DNA from: Mariniradius saccharolyticus AK6
GTDB lineage: Bacteria > Bacteroidota > Bacteroidia > Cytophagales > Cyclobacteriaceae
Direction: 5' to 3'
NCBI RefSeq assembly: GCF_000330725.2
Contig: NZ_AMZY02000014.1
Span: 186,001-250,000, forward strand
DNA: 64,000 nt
Shown here: positions 10,845 to 19,589 of the stretch, in pieces
How positions within the stretch are numbered: the first letter of the stretch is position 1
Layout: every line of letters begins with the position of its first letter
The notes under the pieces: model-generated
What the model was told of the DNA's origin: nothing
The model's input: only the letters and a program-made list of their open reading frames with translations
The model's database searches: none
Position numbers and translations under genes: made by a program

Positions 10845-11297
10845 ATGAAGACAGCTGCACGCAAAATCCTAATTTTGGCCTGTGTTCTGATGATATCCCC
10901 AGTACTCATGGCCCAACAAACAAAAATCACCCATATCGCGGTCTACGTCAAGGAACTGAAAAGAAGCAGTGATTTTTACAAAAACGTCTTCGGTTTCCCT
11001 GAAATCGACGAACCATTTAAGGACGGGCTACATACTTGGCTGGACATTGGCAACAACACATCCATGCATCTCATCCAAGCACCTTGGGAACCTGTGACTA
11101 TCAATAAGATCAACCATATCTGCTTCAGCGTGCCGAGTATGGATGATTTTGTAAAAAATCTGGAGCGACTGAAAATTGAGTACGAAGACTGGCCAGGCAA
11201 TAAAAATAAGATCAATATCCGTCCCGACGGCATCAAGCAAATCTACCTCAAAGATCCGGACGGCTATTGGATTGAAATCAACGACGAATACAAATAG
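10845..11297 (+). CDS. exported VOC-family (glyoxalase fold) protein
   Basis: A 150-residue single-domain VOC protein. The start chosen is the ATG at 10845, which gives a signal peptide ending at VLMAQQ; an in-frame start 87 bases upstream would add a hydrophilic leader before the signal. Metal-ligand positions of the fold are visible: His in KITHIAVYV, His in KINHICFSV, and Glu in GYWIEIND near the C-terminus. Family members include glyoxalase I, dioxygenases and antibiotic-binding proteins. Export of a lone VOC domain is less common, and the substrate is unknown. Confidence 0.82.
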   Translation: MKTAARKILILACVLMISPVLMAQQTKITHIAVYVKELKRSSDFYKNVFGFPEIDEPFKDGLHTWLDIGNNTSMHLIQAPWEPVTINKINHICFSVPSMDDFVKNLERLKIEYEDWPGNKNKINIRPDGIKQIYLKDPDGYWIEINDEYK

Positions 11298-11312
11298 CGC
11301 CTGAACTTCAAG

Positions 11313-11332
11313 CTTCCAGTTTGGAAGTTTTT
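11313..11332 (+). terminator. short intrinsic terminator after VOC gene
   Basis: CTTCCA (11313-11318) pairs with TGGAAG (11322-11327) over a three-base loop, followed by five T residues. Confidence 0.6.
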
Positions 11333-11400
11333 CCGGCAGTTCGCCAAGTCAATAATCAACACCCATTTCGATTTTCCCATATTCCTCATTCCTTGATGCC

Positions 11401-12657
11401 ATGTGTGATACGCTGGTCGCCCTTCCTGGATTTACAAAAAATGGTTCGACAATTTTTGCGAAGAACTCAGACCGTGAACCTGACGAAGCACAGGGTATTA
11501 TCCAAATTCCAGCTAAGCAATCGGGAAAATCCAATTTGGATTGCACTTTCATATCCATTCCCCAGTCAGAGTCGACAAATGAAGTGATCCTATCAAAGCC
11601 ATTTCAGATGTGGGGTGCCGAAATGGGAGTCAACGTCCACGGCTTGGTGATTGGTAATGAGGCAGTATTTACCAATATCCCTATTTCTAAGAAAAACAAC
11701 GGATTGACGGGCATGGACATGCTTCGGCTGGCCCTGGAACGCTGCCAAAATGCCAAGGAGGCCCTTGCGTTGATTCCGAATTTACTGGAAGAATATGGAC
11801 AGGATGCCTGCGGAGGATACAGGAATCGGGGGTTTTTCTACCACAACAGTTTTCTGATTGCAGATCAGAACCAAGCTTTCGTTCTGGAAACTGCCGGAAA
11901 ATCCTGGGCTTCTCGTGAAGTCAAACGTATTGGCAGCATTTCCAATGGCCTGACGATTGACACTGAATATGATCAAATCCACCTATCTGGAGAAAAAAGA
12001 CAGTTCCCTCATTCCATTCTGAAGAAACCGGAGCCCTTTTCTTTCAAGGAATATTTCTCGGATTTTCTATTCACCAAAGTGGGGAAATCCAATTCCAGAC
12101 AGGCCTGTAGCTTTGGATTGGTACAAAAGCAATCAAAAAGCTTTGACGCTGGCGCAGCGATGGAAGTTTTGAGGACTCATGAGTTGGCAGACCCGATTTT
12201 CAACCCAAAAAAAGCAACCACCTCCTCTCTTTGCATGCATGCGACGGGCTTGACAAATCCGAGTTCTACAACTGGAAGTATGGTCGCTGAAATTCGACAG
12301 GGAAAACCCCACACGGTTTGGCTGACAGGGACCTCGATGCCCTGCCTTTCGGTGTTTTTGCCCTTCTTTTTCGGGACACGTGTTCTCGAGGATTTTTCCC
12401 AACCAAGTTCGCAATCTGACGATTCGCTGTGGTGGCAAGCGGAGAAAGTCCACCAATGGATTTGTCGCGATTATCAAAACCGAAAGGCGAAAATTTGGCC
12501 TGAATTTTTATCGTTGCAAAATGACCTTCTAAAAGCCGAAGCAGCATTGATGGGCAGCAATCCGGCAATCAAGGAACTGGAGAATTTCAGCCGCCATTGT
12601 TTGAAAGAAGTTCGGGATTTGTACCTAAAAATACTTCCCGAAACACCTGCCAAATGA
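11401..12657 (+). CDS. C69-family peptidase (secernin-like)
   Basis: A 418-residue Ntn-hydrolase-fold protein. The N-terminus is Met-Cys-Asp-Thr; in the C69/secernin family the Cys becomes the N-terminal nucleophile after the Met is removed, so this ATG must be the true start. The downstream pattern FAKNSDREPDEAQ matches secernin and dipeptidase A-type proteins (KNSDR). It has no signal peptide. Known members hydrolyse dipeptides; the biological substrate here is not deducible. The next gene begins 12 bases after the stop. Confidence 0.85.
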   Translation: MCDTLVALPGFTKNGSTIFAKNSDREPDEAQGIIQIPAKQSGKSNLDCTFISIPQSESTNEVILSKPFQMWGAEMGVNVHGLVIGNEAVFTNIPISKKNNGLTGMDMLRLALERCQNAKEALALIPNLLEEYGQDACGGYRNRGFFYHNSFLIADQNQAFVLETAGKSWASREVKRIGSISNGLTIDTEYDQIHLSGEKRQFPHSILKKPEPFSFKEYFSDFLFTKVGKSNSRQACSFGLVQKQSKSFDAGAAMEVLRTHELADPIFNPKKATTSSLCMHATGLTNPSSTTGSMVAEIRQGKPHTVWLTGTSMPCLSVFLPFFFGTRVLEDFSQPSSQSDDSLWWQAEKVHQWICRDYQNRKAKIWPEFLSLQNDLLKAEAALMGSNPAIKELENFSRHCLKEVRDLYLKILPETPAK

Positions 12658-12669
12658 TTAAATTACGGT

Positions 12670-13281
12670 ATGGAAAAGGACCTGAAAAATTCTATAGTCA
12701 AAGAGCCTGATATCACCTATGGCAACTATACCTACGCTGATTACTTGAGCTGGGACATGGAAGAAATGGTGGAACTCATCAAGGGCAGGGTCTTCAAAAA
12801 AGCAGCGGCCGCCCCAAAAAGAATCCATCAATGGCTCGCTGGAAATCTGCATACAGAATTGAATCTATTTCTCAAAGGAAAAAAATGCCAAGCCTATATC
12901 GCTCCATTTGATGTCCGATTACCCGTCAAGTCAAAACGAGACGACAAGATCTACACCGTCGTACAACCCGACATCTGCGTCGTCTGCGATCCGGTAAAAT
13001 TGGATGACCGTGGATGCATCGGCGCGCCAGATTTGGTCGTCGAGGTTCTTTCACCTGGGAATAAGCAGCTCGAACTCCAGCATAAATTTGAAGTCTATGA
13101 ATCCTCGGGCATCAAAGAATACTGGATAGTTGATCCTGAAAGTCAAACCCTGTTGGTCTACACGCTCAAAGATGGCAAGTACCAAGCCTCACGCCTGATG
13201 ACCTACGGTGACAAAGTAAAGTCATCTGTGCTTAAGGGTTTTGAATTGGATTTGGGGGAATTCTTTGCCGATATTACATGA
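12670..13281 (+). CDS. Uma2-family PD-(D/E)XK nuclease-fold protein (DUF820)
   Basis: A 203-residue protein of the Uma2/DUF820 family. The restriction-endonuclease-like core is visible as QPDICVV (Asp101), PDLVVEVLSPGN (Asp121, Glu125), and KFEVYESSGIKEYWIVDP, whose Lys and Tyr complete the PD-(D/E)XK arrangement. The cellular role of Uma2 proteins is not established; they are very numerous in cyanobacteria and scattered in Bacteroidota. It follows the C69 peptidase closely and may share its transcript. Confidence 0.85.
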   Translation: MEKDLKNSIVKEPDITYGNYTYADYLSWDMEEMVELIKGRVFKKAAAAPKRIHQWLAGNLHTELNLFLKGKKCQAYIAPFDVRLPVKSKRDDKIYTVVQPDICVVCDPVKLDDRGCIGAPDLVVEVLSPGNKQLELQHKFEVYESSGIKEYWIVDPESQTLLVYTLKDGKYQASRLMTYGDKVKSSVLKGFELDLGEFFADIT

Positions 13282-13465
13282 CCCTGCGTCCAAACTGCAA
13301 GACGTCAACAACAAAAAATGTCAGTACGAAGCTTTTGACGCTGAAATAGTCTGATTTGGCCCGCTCGATAAAAGAATTAAAAATCGCCATTTGATTGAGC
13401 GAGTTCTCATTTTTCACCCGGGTACAGTCAAAACGAAGCCCAAAACCATCTGCCCAAGCTGTCTC

Positions 13466-13499
13466 AAAAAAAACAGCCGAAATTGAATTTCCGGCTGTC
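13466..13499 (-). terminator. intrinsic terminator of cytochrome c gene
   Basis: On the minus strand ACAGCCGGAAATT pairs with AATTTCGGCTGT, with one bulge, then a run of eight T residues. It lies 16 bases past the stop at 13515. Confidence 0.8.
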
Positions 13500-13514
13500 A
13501 ATGCAATTTGCGTT

Positions 13515-14117
13515 CTATTGCCCCACCGAGCTTGGCGGCAAAGCATCAGGTACAACGTTGTCGATGGGTTTGGTCGTTTGTAGGTAAGCGAATATCGCCC
13601 CGATTTCATCGTCACGCATAGCCTGAAACATTTGCCAAGGCATGGGAGGCAAAATCTGTCTACCATTGGGACTTCCTTTGAATTTCCCCTCCCTAAGTGC
13701 CCGGAAAAATTGCTCCTCAGTCCATCCACCAATACCCGTGGGATCTGAGGTAAGATTGGAAGCGTAAGAAACCCCCCACGGTCCAACCCAAGCCGTCAAG
13801 GTCTGGGTAACCGCGTAGCCGTTTTTCTCCATGGCAGCCCGATCTACATCTGGAAAAGGCATGGCTGACGGATGCCCGGATAGTGCCAATTCCATGTCCA
13901 GCTCAGGCCCATTTGGTCCCATCTTTTTCGGGGTATGACAGTCGTGACAACCACCGATTGTTACCAAATGCTTGCCATAGTCGGGCAGGGATTGGTAACC
14001 AAGCAATTCCCAAGCGGGCTTATTCTCGACAATTTCTTCTTTGGTCTGGTTTGGCTTGCATTGGCTGAAGACAAGAAGTACTCCTAATGTTGCCAACATA
14101 ATTCCTTCCTTTTTCAT
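13515..14117 (-). CDS. cytochrome c lipoprotein
   Basis: A 200-residue exported monoheme cytochrome c. The signal ends in a lipobox-like VFSQC (Cys20), predicting a lipid anchor. The heme site is CHDCH (Cys57, Cys60, His61), and a methionine in ILPPMPWQMF is a likely distal ligand. The C-terminal half (TEEQFFRALREGK, MRDDEIGAIFAYLQTTKPI) has the layout of class I cytochromes linked to dehydrogenases. It is transcribed alone, divergent from the antiporter gene. The redox partner is unknown. Confidence 0.88.
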   Translation of the reverse strand: MKKEGIMLATLGVLLVFSQCKPNQTKEEIVENKPAWELLGYQSLPDYGKHLVTIGGCHDCHTPKKMGPNGPELDMELALSGHPSAMPFPDVDRAAMEKNGYAVTQTLTAWVGPWGVSYASNLTSDPTGIGGWTEEQFFRALREGKFKGSPNGRQILPPMPWQMFQAMRDDEIGAIFAYLQTTKPIDNVVPDALPPSSVGQ

Positions 14118-14395
14118 AGTTGTGTTTTTTGGTTTAAATGGTGCTTATAAATTCGGGGACTGCGCCGCCAGAAAAAAACCGTGGCGTTGATCCGTACTAA
14201 AAACAAAACCGCAAACGCTAATCGACTCAAACAAATCTGATACAAGATACTCACTTGGCTAGACAATGACCAGATTTTAACAAGATACTTTTCAGGCGCC
14301 TGCGGTGAAAAAAACAGCCCAAACAGATAAACCCCTGACAAATTCGATGAGCTGAAAATCCGAAAAACCTTAACTTTCCGCAAATCCCGGCAGCT

Positions 14396-15604
14396 ATGCA
14401 TGACTATCCAATGATCCTTATCATGGCCTTGTTGATTCTTGGCTATGGCGTTTTTTCCAAGAAAGCGGAGAACTCGATCATCACACCACCTATGGTTTTT
14501 GTTCTCATGGGACTCTTTGTGAGTTACTTTATGCCCAATTTATTGGACCAAAGTCCGAAGGCTGGCTATGTGAAGCCTGTCGTAGAATTCACCCTAATAT
14601 TGATTCTATTCGTTGACGGTTCAACGATCGATCGAAAAAGCCTGTGGTATGAAAAATCCCTCCCATCACGTTTATTAGGAATTGGACTCCCTTTGACTAT
14701 GGTATTGGGAACTTTAGCTGCTATGTGGATTTTCCCGGAAGAGAATCTTTACATTCTAATTCTATTGGCATTGATACTTTCGCCAACAGATGCCGCGTTG
14801 GGCCAGTCGGTTGTAACAGGTGAAAAAGTGCCAAAAAAGATCCGGCAAACGATCAACGTGGAAAGCGGTCTCAACGATGGGTTCGCCTATCCGCCCTTGT
14901 TGATTTGCATCAGTGTATTGGCATTGCAACAGGGTCTGGAGGTGAAGGAAGGCCACCTTTTGACATTCCTGTTAAAACAGTTCATTCTAGGTCCCGCCAT
15001 CGGCGGAATTGTCGGATGGTTAGGGGGAAAACTCATAGAACTTGCCCTCAAAAAGGGTATGATGACTGTGATTTACCAAATGCTGGAATCATTTGCAATC
15101 GCGGTTTTGGCGTTCTTTGCCGCTGAATATTTTGGAGGAAATGGCTTCATCGCGGCATTTGTTGCGGGGATGATGCTTGGAACCAGAAGAGAGGAGGCGA
15201 GGGAACGAATGAAAGAATTCGGCGAAGCGGGAAGTCAAGTGATGGTCATGTTTATATTCCTGCTCTTCGGAATGATTTTGGTGCCTTCTTCGTACCCACT
15301 TTGGGACTGGAGAGCTTGGATTTACGCTATCATGAGTCTAACACTTATCCGAATGCTTCCTGTATGGATAAGTCTCATCGGAACTGGTCTTGATCGAAAA
15401 ACCGTTCTTTTTATCGGTTGGTTTGGCCCAAGAGGCGTGGCTTCAATCCTTTATCTGTTGATAGCAATCATCACTTTGGGACCTGATGGTATGGATAGAT
15501 TGGTGAGCGTAATCACCCTGACGGTGTTGTTGAGCATATTTCTACACGGTATTTCAGCTAGGCCGCTGTCAGGTATTTTTGGAAAGGGAGATCATGAAAA
15601 TTAA
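14396..15604 (+). CDS. cation:proton antiporter, CPA1/NhaP type
   Basis: A 402-residue polytopic inner-membrane protein with about 12 hydrophobic segments. Conserved transport motifs are visible: PTDAALGQSV, the ion-binding TD segment, NVESGLNDG on the next helix, and FGPRGVASIL near the C-terminus, typical of NhaP/CPA1 exchangers. It should exchange Na+ or K+ for protons and help pH and salt balance. The start ATG at 14396 is followed directly by the first membrane helix. A 278-base spacer separates it from the divergent cytochrome gene; no confident promoter was seen there. Confidence 0.9.
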   Translation: MHDYPMILIMALLILGYGVFSKKAENSIITPPMVFVLMGLFVSYFMPNLLDQSPKAGYVKPVVEFTLILILFVDGSTIDRKSLWYEKSLPSRLLGIGLPLTMVLGTLAAMWIFPEENLYILILLALILSPTDAALGQSVVTGEKVPKKIRQTINVESGLNDGFAYPPLLICISVLALQQGLEVKEGHLLTFLLKQFILGPAIGGIVGWLGGKLIELALKKGMMTVIYQMLESFAIAVLAFFAAEYFGGNGFIAAFVAGMMLGTRREEARERMKEFGEAGSQVMVMFIFLLFGMILVPSSYPLWDWRAWIYAIMSLTLIRMLPVWISLIGTGLDRKTVLFIGWFGPRGVASILYLLIAIITLGPDGMDRLVSVITLTVLLSIFLHGISARPLSGIFGKGDHEN

Positions 15605-15676
15605 CCGCACAACATTTGGACACTGACACAAAAACCGGATTTCATCGCGGATCGCTCAAAGGTTAATCACGGCCCC

Positions 15677-15709
15677 TAAAAAAACCTCCTGATTTGGGAG
15701 GTTTTCATT
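15677..15709. terminator. bidirectional terminator between antiporter and MlaD-like gene
   Basis: AAAACCTCC (15681-15689) pairs with GGAGGTTTT (15697-15705). A-runs on the left give a seven-base T-tail on the minus strand, so it best serves the MlaD-like gene, and it also faces the converging antiporter gene. Confidence 0.8.
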
Positions 15710-15716
15710 GACTAAT

Positions 15717-16694
15717 TCAGTTGCCCTGCGCCGCCTCTGCCTTGGCTTTACGCTTAAATCCCTTTCGGAAAGGCCATGTATACGGTAGCGCTTCCAAACC
15801 CTTGTTCAGGTTTAAGGTAGCGCTATCGACATTAGTCATGGTGCTCCTAAGTTTACCCGCAAACTCCTCATCATTCAACAACATCCCTGCAGTATTGTCC
15901 GTGCTGTTGAGTTTCTGTGAAGTAGCATTCAGGTTTTTGGTGAGCATCTCCGCGTTATTTGAAGTTTCTTCAAGTTTTGATACAGTGCTTTGAAGTTTCG
16001 GGAAAGTCTCTTTGTCATTTGTCAACTGATGTAAAAGAGTACCTTCTTTGTTGAGATTTTTACTCACATTGGAAAGTTCTGACAAGGTCCTTCGTGATTC
16101 AAGGGAAGCCGACTCGAGGTTGTTAAGCGTGTTTTTGAAAGAAATAGCCAAGGTGCTATCAGTCATGACCGCGCCAACGATACCTTTCCCTTCGGCGATT
16201 TTGGTGGTGAGTATCTTAAGATTTTCGGTAATTGTGACTAGATTTTTGTTGTTTTCCTGGAGCGTAGCCATCATCTTGTCGGTATCAAGCGGCATCTCGG
16301 CGGTGAGTCTGTCTCCATCCTCGACAGCGGGAGATTGGGTCGTACCGCCATAGATCACGATGATTTTGTTACCGATCAGTCCATCCGAACCGATTGTTGC
16401 TTTCGAATCTTTCCGGATGTATTCCTGCACCTTTGCCTCCACAGCCAAAATAATCTCTACTTGGGATTCACCGTAGAAATTGATCTTGCGGACTGTGCCG
16501 ATCTTCACACCTGAAAACCATACGTTGTTGCCCTGCTGAAGTCCCGCCACATCGTCGAATACAGCGCTCAGTTTGATGCTTTTCACGAATTTCTTTTGTT
16601 GGCCTCCCAGCGTCAGTACACCCAACACGAAAATGATGATCCCTATTAGGACAAAAATGCCCACAATGACAGATTTTTTATTATCGTTTCTCAT
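15717..16694 (-). CDS. MlaD-family MCE-domain protein
   Basis: A 325-residue substrate-binding component of an Mla-type lipid transporter. A single N-terminal membrane helix (about 11-30) is followed by the MCE domain (about 38-115), including VAGLQQGNNVWFSGVKIGTV. The long C-terminal part is helical with repeated Asn, Leu and Thr and probably forms a coiled coil in the periplasm. It is the last gene of the MlaE-MlaF-MlaD-like operon, overlapping the ATPase by one base. The complex is expected to move phospholipids between the outer and inner membranes. Confidence 0.92.
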   Translation of the reverse strand: MRNDNKKSVIVGIFVLIGIIIFVLGVLTLGGQQKKFVKSIKLSAVFDDVAGLQQGNNVWFSGVKIGTVRKINFYGESQVEIILAVEAKVQEYIRKDSKATIGSDGLIGNKIIVIYGGTTQSPAVEDGDRLTAEMPLDTDKMMATLQENNKNLVTITENLKILTTKIAEGKGIVGAVMTDSTLAISFKNTLNNLESASLESRRTLSELSNVSKNLNKEGTLLHQLTNDKETFPKLQSTVSKLEETSNNAEMLTKNLNATSQKLNSTDNTAGMLLNDEEFAGKLRSTMTNVDSATLNLNKGLEALPYTWPFRKGFKRKAKAEAAQGN

Positions 16695-17455
16695 TACTTG
16701 ATAAAATTATAGTCATAAAATGCTTTTACTTGGGGGTCCTCCGCCCCCTCAAATACGTCCGTAAAGGACCCTACTGCCGTGAATTGGCCGTTGATCAAAA
16801 CGGCCATGCGGTCCCCTGTTTGCTTCGCGCAGGCAAGGTCATGGGTAATCACGATGGAAGAGGTATTGAATTGTTCTTGTACCTGATTGATGAGGTTATT
16901 TATTTCAATACAGGTAACCGGGTCAAGACCTGCCGTCGGCTCATCATAGAGCATTATCTCGGGGTAGAGGATCAAAGTTCGGGCGATACCAATTCTTTTC
17001 TTCTGACCTCCTGAAAGCTCCGAAGGCATCTGGTTGACAGTCTTGGGAAGTGCTACTGCCTCCAACAACTCCTCGACCCGCCTATCGACTTCCTTTCGGC
17101 TGATATTCTTGACGTTCCGTACAAGCGGAAACTCAAGGTTTTCTCTCACGGTCATACTATCATATAGGGCCGAGGCCTGGAAAGAGAATCCAATCCTCAA
17201 CCGCAATTGGTTCAATTCCTTGATCGGCAATCCCAATGCGTTTTTTCCGAAGATTTTCACCTCGCCTTTGTCCGGTGTGAGCAAGCCCACGAGGATTTTG
17301 ATCAGGACAGATTTACCGGTACCCGATTTTCCAAGGACGACAAGGTTCTCACCTTTGTACAAATCCAAATCCACTCCCCTAAGCACATGATTGTCGTCAA
17401 AGGACTTGTACAGTCCTCTGATCTCCACAACTTTTTCGTTTTCTATCTTACGCAT
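16694..17455 (-). CDS. Mla-type ABC transporter ATPase
   Basis: A 253-residue ATPase with Walker A GKSGTGKS, signature LSGGQKKRIGIART and Walker B IMLYDEPTAGLDP, the MlaF pattern. It powers the lipid transporter together with the neighbouring permease and MCE protein. Its ATG overlaps the permease stop by eight bases and its stop overlaps the next start by one base, so translation is coupled. Confidence 0.94.
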   Translation of the reverse strand: MRKIENEKVVEIRGLYKSFDDNHVLRGVDLDLYKGENLVVLGKSGTGKSVLIKILVGLLTPDKGEVKIFGKNALGLPIKELNQLRLRIGFSFQASALYDSMTVRENLEFPLVRNVKNISRKEVDRRVEELLEAVALPKTVNQMPSELSGGQKKRIGIARTLILYPEIMLYDEPTAGLDPVTCIEINNLINQVQEQFNTSSIVITHDLACAKQTGDRMAVLINGQFTAVGSFTDVFEGAEDPQVKAFYDYNFIK

Positions 17456-18245
17456 ACCGGATGGCGTTTACGATCTGCATGACCAATAGCTCTTCTATGA
17501 AAATCAAAAACATCGACATAACGACCGCCGCGTTTGCCGCCTGCCCCACGCCTTCGGTACCCTTCGACGAGTTGTAGCCTTTGTAGCATCCAACAATGCC
17601 TATCGTGAATCCAAAGATCAACGATTTGATCACTGAGGAAAATATGTCAAGAAACGAAATGGATTCGAAAACTTGGATGAAGAACGTGGATAAGCTGACG
17701 AGCTCGTTCTGATTGACATTGATGAATGAACCCATCAAAGCCACAAAATCCGTGTACATCATCAGTACAGGTATCATAAAGGTGGTAGCAAGCGTCCGGG
17801 TCACGACCAAATACTTAAATGGATTGATCGCGGATACTTCCATGGCATCGATCTGCTCCGTTACCTTCATCGAACCGATCTCTGCGCCGATACTGGATCC
17901 AACCTTGCCTGCCGAAATCAGCGCTGTCACCAAGGGGCCCAAGGCCCTAACCACAGCGATGGAAATCAAAGCAGGAAGCCAAGAAGTAGCGCCGAATTCG
18001 GCGAGTGACGGACGGCTTTGGTTTGTAAATACAATTCCGATGATGAATCCTGTCAAGGAGATCAAAGGCAAAGAGCGATAACCGATCTCGTAGCACTGAC
18101 GTAGGACTTCCCTGAACTCATATGGCGGGCGCCAGACTTCCTGAAAAAACCGCTTTACAAATTGGAAGGCATTAGCCAGCCCCCTAAAAAATTTATCAAG
18201 CTTTTTACTCAGAACTGTATCCCTCGAATCTATCTTATAGAACAT
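17448..18245 (-). CDS. MlaE-family ABC transporter permease
   Basis: A 265-residue inner-membrane permease of the MlaE family, with about five membrane segments. The family signature appears as GAEIGSMKVTEQIDAMEV and GSSIGAEIG. The ATG at 18245 is preferred over a TTG nine bases upstream. It is the first structural gene of the lipid-transport operon and starts 45 bases after the stop of the receiver-domain gene, which may therefore share the transcript. Confidence 0.92.
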   Translation of the reverse strand: MFYKIDSRDTVLSKKLDKFFRGLANAFQFVKRFFQEVWRPPYEFREVLRQCYEIGYRSLPLISLTGFIIGIVFTNQSRPSLAEFGATSWLPALISIAVVRALGPLVTALISAGKVGSSIGAEIGSMKVTEQIDAMEVSAINPFKYLVVTRTLATTFMIPVLMMYTDFVALMGSFINVNQNELVSLSTFFIQVFESISFLDIFSSVIKSLIFGFTIGIVGCYKGYNSSKGTEGVGQAANAAVVMSMFLIFIEELLVMQIVNAIRYA

Positions 18246-18290
18246 AAACGGCAAAAGTTGAAATCACTAAGGTAACAATTTGGGGCATTG

Positions 18291-18665
18291 TTAAGAATCC
18301 AATCCCAATATTTCGGTCAATATTTGTGGAGTAAGCGGCTTTACCAGAAACCCCGACACTTGTGCATAATTTTTACTCATCTCCACATCCATCGGATCCA
18401 TCGAGGAAGTGAGCATCTTCACTTCGATATGATTGCCGATTTTCTGGAGGTGGTCCAAAAAATCCCAGCCCTGCATCTCGGGCATATTCACATCCAATAT
18501 CAATAGATCCGCACTACCTCCCTTCAGCCAATCCAAAGCCTCATATGGATTGTCGAAAAAGAAGGTCTGCAATTCTGGACTAATCCGCTGGAGATTCTTT
18601 CGATTGATCATGTGCTGGATTTTGTCATCATCTACAAACACCAGCGTGGAAACTTTTTGGGGCAT
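18291..18665 (-). CDS. stand-alone response-regulator receiver protein
   Basis: A single receiver domain of 124 residues. Acidic-pocket Asp residues lie in VFVDDDKI, the phosphorylated Asp is in LLILDVNMPEM, and the switch Thr and Lys lie in MLTSS and FLVKPLTP. No output domain follows, so it may act through protein contacts like CheY. The ATG at 18665 gives a normal N-terminus (MPQKVSTLVFVDDD); a GTG 21 bases upstream is the alternative. It directly precedes the Mla-type operon on the same strand, but no kinase gene is nearby. Confidence 0.85.
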   Translation of the reverse strand: MPQKVSTLVFVDDDKIQHMINRKNLQRISPELQTFFFDNPYEALDWLKGGSADLLILDVNMPEMQGWDFLDHLQKIGNHIEVKMLTSSMDPMDVEMSKNYAQVSGFLVKPLTPQILTEILGLDS

Positions 18666-19061
18666 AAGGAAAAAAGATTGGTTCACAAAACACTGCCCAA
18701 AAGATCATTGCCAGGAAGGGGGTAGGGAATGAACTTTAAGACTCACAAATATAAAAACATCCTGCTTGGCATGGCTAATTATCGAGAATACATTTTTAGC
18801 CTAATCAAAATAATTTAGCGATTACAAATTCAGCTATATCTAAAACACATTTAATCCATTATTTATCTGATACTTACATGTCAACATCTGAATAATCACA
18901 TGCAGCAACAATAGAACCAAAAAGAACCGCGTTGCTATCTTCAATCAACAGAAAAAGAAAAGATTGGCCCAAATTTAGAGTTCCAATATTTCGGTTTCCC
19001 AATTGATGGGATTCCCATTTTTTGACTAGATTGGCCATGCCATTCTCAAAACAAAAACACC
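18666..19061. other. AT-rich divergent intergenic region, 396 bases
   Basis: I see no gene here. The region is clearly more AT-rich than its surroundings and separates the minus-strand receiver/Mla unit from the plus-strand YciI gene. It holds a good minus-strand -7 box at 18746-18753. No convincing structured RNA, tRNA or repeat was recognised. Confidence 0.5.
18746..18753 (-). promoter_or_regulatory. candidate -7 box for receiver/Mla-type operon
   Basis: TATATTTG on the minus strand is an exact TAnnTTTG match, about 80 bases before the receiver ATG. I do not see a clean TTTG at the ideal distance upstream. Confidence 0.4.
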
Positions 19062-19544
19062 ATGAAGCTCACTTACGCTCATTCACTAATAAAGTCGATT
19101 GTTGCACTTGTAATGCTGGCTTGCACTTTTAGCCTAAATGCCTTGGGCCAAGAATCGGGCTACGATGCAGCCCTGGCCGAGAAGCTCGGCGCTGACGAAC
19201 GTGGCATGAAAAAGTATGTAATGGCATTTCTTTATCGCGGCGAACGGGTAGCTGAATATACCCCGGAGCAAAGGGCTGAAATCCAAAAAGGCCACATGGG
19301 GAATATTACCAAATTGGCGGAATCTGGGAAACTAATCATGGCCGGACCTTTCTTTGGTAATGAAGATTTGAGGGGGATTTTTGTCTTTGACGTCTCCACA
19401 ATGGACGAAGCCGCAAGCTTAACAGCTCAAGATCCGGCTGTCGCGGCGGGTGTTTTGAAGATGGATCTTCGGGAATGGTATGGGCCAGCGGCACTCATGA
19501 TGATCACTGATCTTCACGCTAAGCTTACTAAACCTACCAATTGA
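19062..19544 (+). CDS. exported YciI-family protein
   Basis: A 160-residue protein with a signal peptide (hydrophobic stretch about residues 13-30, ending LNALGQ) followed by a YciI-like ferredoxin-fold domain. Family features include the early KYVMAFLYRG strand, HMGNITKLAESGKLIMAGPF with the conserved His, and FDVSTMDEAASLTAQDPAV, the usual DPxxxxG region. YciI proteins are small and mostly cytoplasmic, with no settled function, so the secretion signal is notable. A sugar porter gene follows after 45 bases. Confidence 0.82.
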   Translation: MKLTYAHSLIKSIVALVMLACTFSLNALGQESGYDAALAEKLGADERGMKKYVMAFLYRGERVAEYTPEQRAEIQKGHMGNITKLAESGKLIMAGPFFGNEDLRGIFVFDVSTMDEAASLTAQDPAVAAGVLKMDLREWYGPAALMMITDLHAKLTKPTN

Positions 19545-19589
19545 CAATCACTTTTTGACCCCTAGTCTAACCTCTATCCCAGCAACAAC

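Noticed and set aside
13274-13786. 170-codon frame overlapping the cytochrome c lipoprotein
   Set aside because: The cytochrome frame has signal, lipobox and CHDCH motif; the other frame shows nothing recognisable.
14114-14401. 95-codon minus-strand frame in the cytochrome/antiporter spacer
   Set aside because: It starts at the antiporter ATG on the other strand and has no supporting feature; the space is more likely a divergent promoter region.
18666-19061. Riboswitch or small RNA gene in the AT-rich spacer
   Set aside because: No recognisable conserved stems or terminator are visible; only a -7 box could be supported.
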